Positions 13,331 through 13,392 of a DNA stretch of 13,392 bases are shown piece after piece. This DNA is from 13-2-20CM-68-14 sp036378475. Lineage in GTDB: Bacteria; Actinomycetota; Thermoleophilia; Gaiellales; Gaiellaceae. The translations under genes were made by a program, and so were the position numbers. The stretch lies in NCBI GenBank assembly GCA_036378475.1, contig DASUWJ010000085.1, forward strand, positions 1 to 13,392, given 5' to 3'. The notes beneath the pieces were generated by a model. It saw only the letters and a program-made list of their open reading frames with translations, did not search any database and had not been told where the DNA came from. Each line of letters opens with the position of its first letter. Position 1 is the stretch's first letter.

Positions 13331-13392
13331 TGACCCTTGAAGCTTGGTTGGACTCGTAATGTCATCAGGCGGCGATGCGATGTCGTGCTTCG
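13331..13392 (-). mobile_element. End of a second, inverted copy of the insertion sequence (partial)
   Basis: From 13331 the sequence reads TGACCCTTGAAGC inward, the same IS end as at 137 on the left but in opposite orientation. It contains the last codons of the transposase-like frame on the minus strand (stop at 13365-13367). The one-base difference from the left copy shows it is not simply the same sequence read twice without change, unless that base is an error. Confidence 0.65.
13365..13392 (-). CDS. Last codons of a second probable transposase copy (partial)
   Basis: The minus-strand frame entering from the right edge reads EARHRIAA and then TGA at 13365-13367. These residues are identical to the C-terminus of the fragment at 2-103. 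Too short for any family call. Confidence 0.4.

Larger units (their letters stand above)
13327..13392 (-). repeat. Right arm of the 66-bp inverted repeat
   Basis: Reverse complement of positions 76-141 apart from one base (13333). It starts with CTAG (13327-13330) and runs to the last base of the window, so its outer limit is not seen. Confidence 0.96.

Noticed and set aside
12643..13359. Plus-strand open frame running to the right IS boundary
   Set aside because: Arg/Ala/Glu-rich antisense shadow of the L,D-transpeptidase remnant, with no motif or ribosome site.

Overview
The window is very GC-rich bacterial DNA. Gene content, frequent GTG/TTG starts and the order murI-rph-(mgtC)-rdgB point to an actinobacterial lineage. 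The GH25 lysozyme with an Ig-like tail, the YkuD-type gene and the style of the secreted proteins make Thermoleophilia (Gaiellales/Solirubrobacterales-like) my best guess, from memory of the families and not from a search. Most genes are housekeeping, with a bias toward nucleotide metabolism. No rRNA, tRNA or CRISPR array was seen.

Layout, left to right. Positions 1-137 are the end of an insertion sequence carrying the last 33 codons of a probable transposase. A minus-strand block follows: guaB (IMP dehydrogenase, with a hairpin in its leader), a secreted GH25 lysozyme, a PfkB-type sugar-phosphate kinase, pyrF, an HU protein with its own promoter and terminator, pyrE, a 67-residue membrane-anchored protein and a Roadblock-like protein. 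The last three overlap one another. On the plus strand lies a YihY/BrkB membrane protein, divergent from the Roadblock gene and convergent (3 bp gap) with rdgB. Next comes the overlapping minus-strand operon murI > rph > mgtC-like > rdgB. A divergent 252 bp spacer separates murI from a plus-strand secreted protein of unknown function. Then come a minus-strand adenosine-deaminase-family gene and, at the right edge, a broken L,D-transpeptidase gene.

The most striking structure is at the two ends. Positions 76-141 and 13327-13392 are inverted copies (66 bp, one internal mismatch) of the same IS end, each abutting CTAG. On the left, that CTAG contains the guaB stop codon. The 13 kb of chromosomal genes is therefore bracketed by two inward-facing ends of the same IS. 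Either this is an IS-bounded, composite-transposon-like segment, or the window is an assembly contig that stops in a multicopy IS.

The genes supply UMP synthesis (PyrE then PyrF), GMP synthesis (GuaB), nucleotide-pool cleaning (RdgB), a purine-deaminase-like enzyme of uncertain substrate, RNA 3' processing (Rph) and cell-wall precursor or remodelling functions (MurI, GH25, the degraded L,D-transpeptidase). Several starts (murI, pyrF, the deaminase, the Roadblock gene, possibly the lysozyme) have a TANNNT -10 box only 6-7 nt upstream, which suggests leaderless transcripts.
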